Assembly (NCBI GenBank): GCA_013151315.1
Contig: JAADIN010000160.1
Location: forward strand, 1-7,444
From: Planctomycetota bacterium
GTDB lineage: Bacteria > Planctomycetota > Planctomycetia > Pirellulales > Lacipirellulaceae
DNA: 7,444 nucleotides
Direction: 5' to 3'
Below the pieces are notes generated by a model that was not told the origin of the DNA, ran no database searches, and saw only the letters and a list, made by a program, of their open reading frames with translations. The translations under genes and the position numbers were made by a program. This document shows, in pieces, positions 6,298 through 7,444 of this stretch (position 1 is its first letter; each line of letters opens with the position of its first letter).

Positions 6298-6756
6298 ATG
6301 CAACTAAAAAAATATATCCATTGCAATGGAATGTGTGGCCAAACCGCATGGAGCGTGCTGCTTGCTGCGTTGTTGGCCGGTTGTGGGGGATCGAATCAAG
6401 GCCTTGTGCCTGTGTCGGGCAAGGTGAGCCTCGACGATGGCCCGATGCCAGCCGCTGGCAGGCTGCTCTTTGTCTCCGTTGATGGAGCCCAGGGGCTTCG
6501 ACCTGCAATTGCGAATTTCGATTCGTCGGGCTCTTTTACGGTCCAATCGTTCAAGCCGGGCGACGGGCTGGAAAGCGGTACTTATGCGGTAAGCGTGACT
6601 TGCTGGAAAGTGCCACCGACGATGGGTGGTCCGCCGGCTGTGAGTCACTTGCCGGCAAAATACAAAAACCCCTCCACTAGCGGTTTGCAGTTGACCGTCC
6701 CTGCAGACGATCGTTCGTCAATAACATTCCTCGTTCGGTTAACCAATGCGAAGTAG
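6298..6756 (+). CDS. Small lipoprotein paired with the second DUF1559 protein
   Basis: A 152-residue predicted lipoprotein starting 11 bases after the upstream stop, hence almost certainly in the same transcript. MQLKKYIHCNGMCGQ gives a basic n-region, SVLLAALLAGC is the lipoprotein signal, and Cys29 is the lipidation site. The mature part opens with VPVSGKVSLDDGPMPAAG, the first-strand pattern of the small regulatory-like beta-sandwich domain common in planctomycete lipoproteins, and continues with GSFTVQSFKPGDGLESGTYAVSVT. Two segments align by eye with the lipoprotein at 4743-5204: GTFTVNTYEIGDG with GSFTVQSFKPGDG, and PRYGSPKQSELTAVV with AKYKNPSTSGLQLTV. They are therefore paralogues. 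The only upstream ribosome-binding candidate is AGAGAA (6285-6290), which is weak, consistent with dependence on translation of the preceding gene. The longer frame from 6130 is overlap with the DUF1559 gene and is not used. The specific function is unknown. Confidence 0.86.
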   Translation: MQLKKYIHCNGMCGQTAWSVLLAALLAGCGGSNQGLVPVSGKVSLDDGPMPAAGRLLFVSVDGAQGLRPAIANFDSSGSFTVQSFKPGDGLESGTYAVSVTCWKVPPTMGGPPAVSHLPAKYKNPSTSGLQLTVPADDRSSITFLVRLTNAK

Positions 6757-7044
6757 GGCGATTGTGGTAGGGCAAAAAAAGGGGCAACTAGCCATAGTGA
6801 TTAGGAGGAACCTTTTCTAGAAGTCTCAGCGCGAATTGTTTGGTGTCATCTGTTTTTCCTTCTGTTTGAGAGGAATAAGTTCCAATGAAATTTCTAATTC
6901 TAAACTACTCACACCGCAGCAATACCAAGATCGTGGCACGACCGATCTCCAAGTCGAGGTCGTGAACGAAAATTGTATTCTTTCACGTATTTCGCGGACC
7001 ATTTTGACTAGCGTTTTCACTTTAATTTTCTAAGGAGAAGAATA
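6757..7044. other. AT-richer leader with mutually exclusive hairpins
   Basis: No convincing gene or intrinsic terminator lies in these 288 bases, which look more AT-rich than the flanking genes. Two overlapping inverted repeats are visible: CACGACC (6937-6943) with GGTCGTG (6958-6964), and CGTGAA (6961-6966) with TTCACG (6982-6987). They share 6961-6964, so only one stem can form at a time. The region probably contains the promoter and 5' leader of the downstream gene. A TTGACT at 7004-7009 lacks a -10 at normal spacing. A strong AGGAGG at 6803-6808 has no start codon after it. Confidence 0.5.
7032..7037 (+). promoter_or_regulatory. Shine-Dalgarno of the right-edge gene
   Basis: AAGGAG lies seven bases before ATG 7045, an ideal arrangement that fixes the start of the truncated gene. 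Confidence 0.8.
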
Positions 7045-7444
7045 ATGACATCGACCCGACGAGTTTCCTACTTTTCTTTTGCGACGGCAGCGATTCTCTT
7101 GCTGTCCACCCACGCCGGCGCACAGACGATTATCGTCGACAAGCTGGCAAGCTACGATCCGCTCGACGCCTCGGCCGCCCTGCAAGAGGCGATCGACACG
7201 CCGGGCATTACCAAGGTTCTGATTCGTAATCTCGATGACGGCGGTTCGCCCCTTTCCTGGATTCTTGGTTCTCAGATCGACATCATCAAAAAAGTCGATC
7301 TCGAGCTGGAATTCCAGTCGGGCGTCACCGTCTCGGCGATGGAAGCGGCAATCACCGGTTCGCCCGATCCGAGCGCCCCTTTTGCCGGCCTCAACTCGAA
7401 CCTCTTTCGGATAAGCGCAAGCCACTACATCACCCTGAGCGGAG
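7045..7444 (+). CDS. Secreted protein, possibly right-handed beta-helix (partial, cut by right edge)
   Basis: The first 133 codons of a longer gene are present, with no stop before the window ends. Residues 1-26 are a signal peptide: MTSTRRVSYF, a hydrophobic core ATAAILLLS, and cleavage after HAGA before QTI. The mature part has ASAALQEAIDTPGITKVLIRN, then LSWILGSQIDIIKKVDLELEF and VTVSAMEAAI, followed by NLFRISASHYITLSG. Alternating short strands, and a coil ending in an x-ITLSG motif, are typical of the opening of parallel beta-helix proteins (pectate-lyase-like or polysaccharide-active folds). In such proteins the N-terminal ALQEAID segment caps a helix whose coils describe feature after feature. 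This fold is inferred from the first coils only. The catalytic part, if any, lies outside the window, as would any C-terminal sorting signal. Confidence 0.82.
   Translation, partial: MTSTRRVSYFSFATAAILLLSTHAGAQTIIVDKLASYDPLDASAALQEAIDTPGITKVLIRNLDDGGSPLSWILGSQIDIIKKVDLELEFQSGVTVSAMEAAITGSPDPSAPFAGLNSNLFRISASHYITLSG

Noticed and set aside
6885..6965. 26-codon open frame beginning MKFLILNYSHRS
   Set aside because: The only Shine-Dalgarno candidate (GAGAGG, 6868-6873) is 11 bases away, and the peptide shows no leader-peptide codon run. A small regulatory peptide cannot be excluded but is not supported.
7004..7026. Sigma-70-like promoter: TTGACT (7004-7009) with TTTAAT (7021-7026)
   Set aside because: The spacer is only 11 bases instead of about 17, and the -10 would lie too close to the ribosome binding site.
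6836..7033. 65-residue plus-strand open frame in the leader before the right-edge gene
   Set aside because: It has a TTG start with no ribosome binding site, no recognisable motif and AT-rich intergenic composition. It also overlaps the inverted repeats.
1..7444. CRISPR array, tRNA/rRNA, transposase gene, phage or defence genes
   Set aside because: I saw no regularly spaced repeats, cloverleaf-like sequence or matching protein motifs on either strand.

Overview
The window looks like a chromosomal stretch from a planctomycete, most likely of the Pirellulales/Rhodopirellula type. The evidence is the combination of gene families: an ECF sigma factor of the Rhodopirellula/Verrucomicrobium kind overlapping a membrane FecR/LamG-like partner, a PEP-CTERM surface protein, two DUF1559 pseudopilin-like proteins with the near-invariant FTLVELLVVIAIIGVLVALLLP helix and a C-terminal H-X9-DG motif, and small lipoproteins with a regulatory-like beta-sandwich domain. 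All confidently called genes read on the + strand.

Layout. 1-453 has no convincing complete gene. It holds a strong intrinsic terminator (111-143), short direct repeats and, at the extreme left edge, a possible start of a divergent gene. 454-2762 is a translationally coupled sigma factor/FecR pair (overlap TGATG, strong Shine-Dalgarno). 2763-2967 is a leader to a 211-residue secreted PEP-CTERM protein (2968-3603). 3604-3807 is packed with inverted repeats: an intrinsic terminator, a perfect 15-bp REP-like palindrome and a third 10-bp hairpin. 3808-6756 holds two copies of a two-gene cassette, DUF1559 pseudopilin followed by a small lipoprotein. The first DUF1559 gene is broken by an apparent one-base insertion near 3940. 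6757-7044 is an AT-richer leader with mutually exclusive hairpins. 7045 to the right edge is the start of a secreted protein that may be a beta-helix protein.

How the parts may work together (inference). The sigma factor and its membrane-anchored partner would form a signalling pair. The remaining genes all encode exported or envelope products: a sorted PEP-CTERM protein, prepilin-like proteins cleaved at G|F, lipoproteins and a secreted protein. The window therefore reads as an ECF-associated cell-surface locus. No exosortase, prepilin peptidase or pilus motor gene is present, so processing enzymes must be encoded elsewhere. I see no RNA genes, CRISPR array, transposase gene or defence system. 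The most noteworthy items are the duplicated pseudopilin/lipoprotein cassette, the frameshift in its first copy, and the structured intergenic regions.
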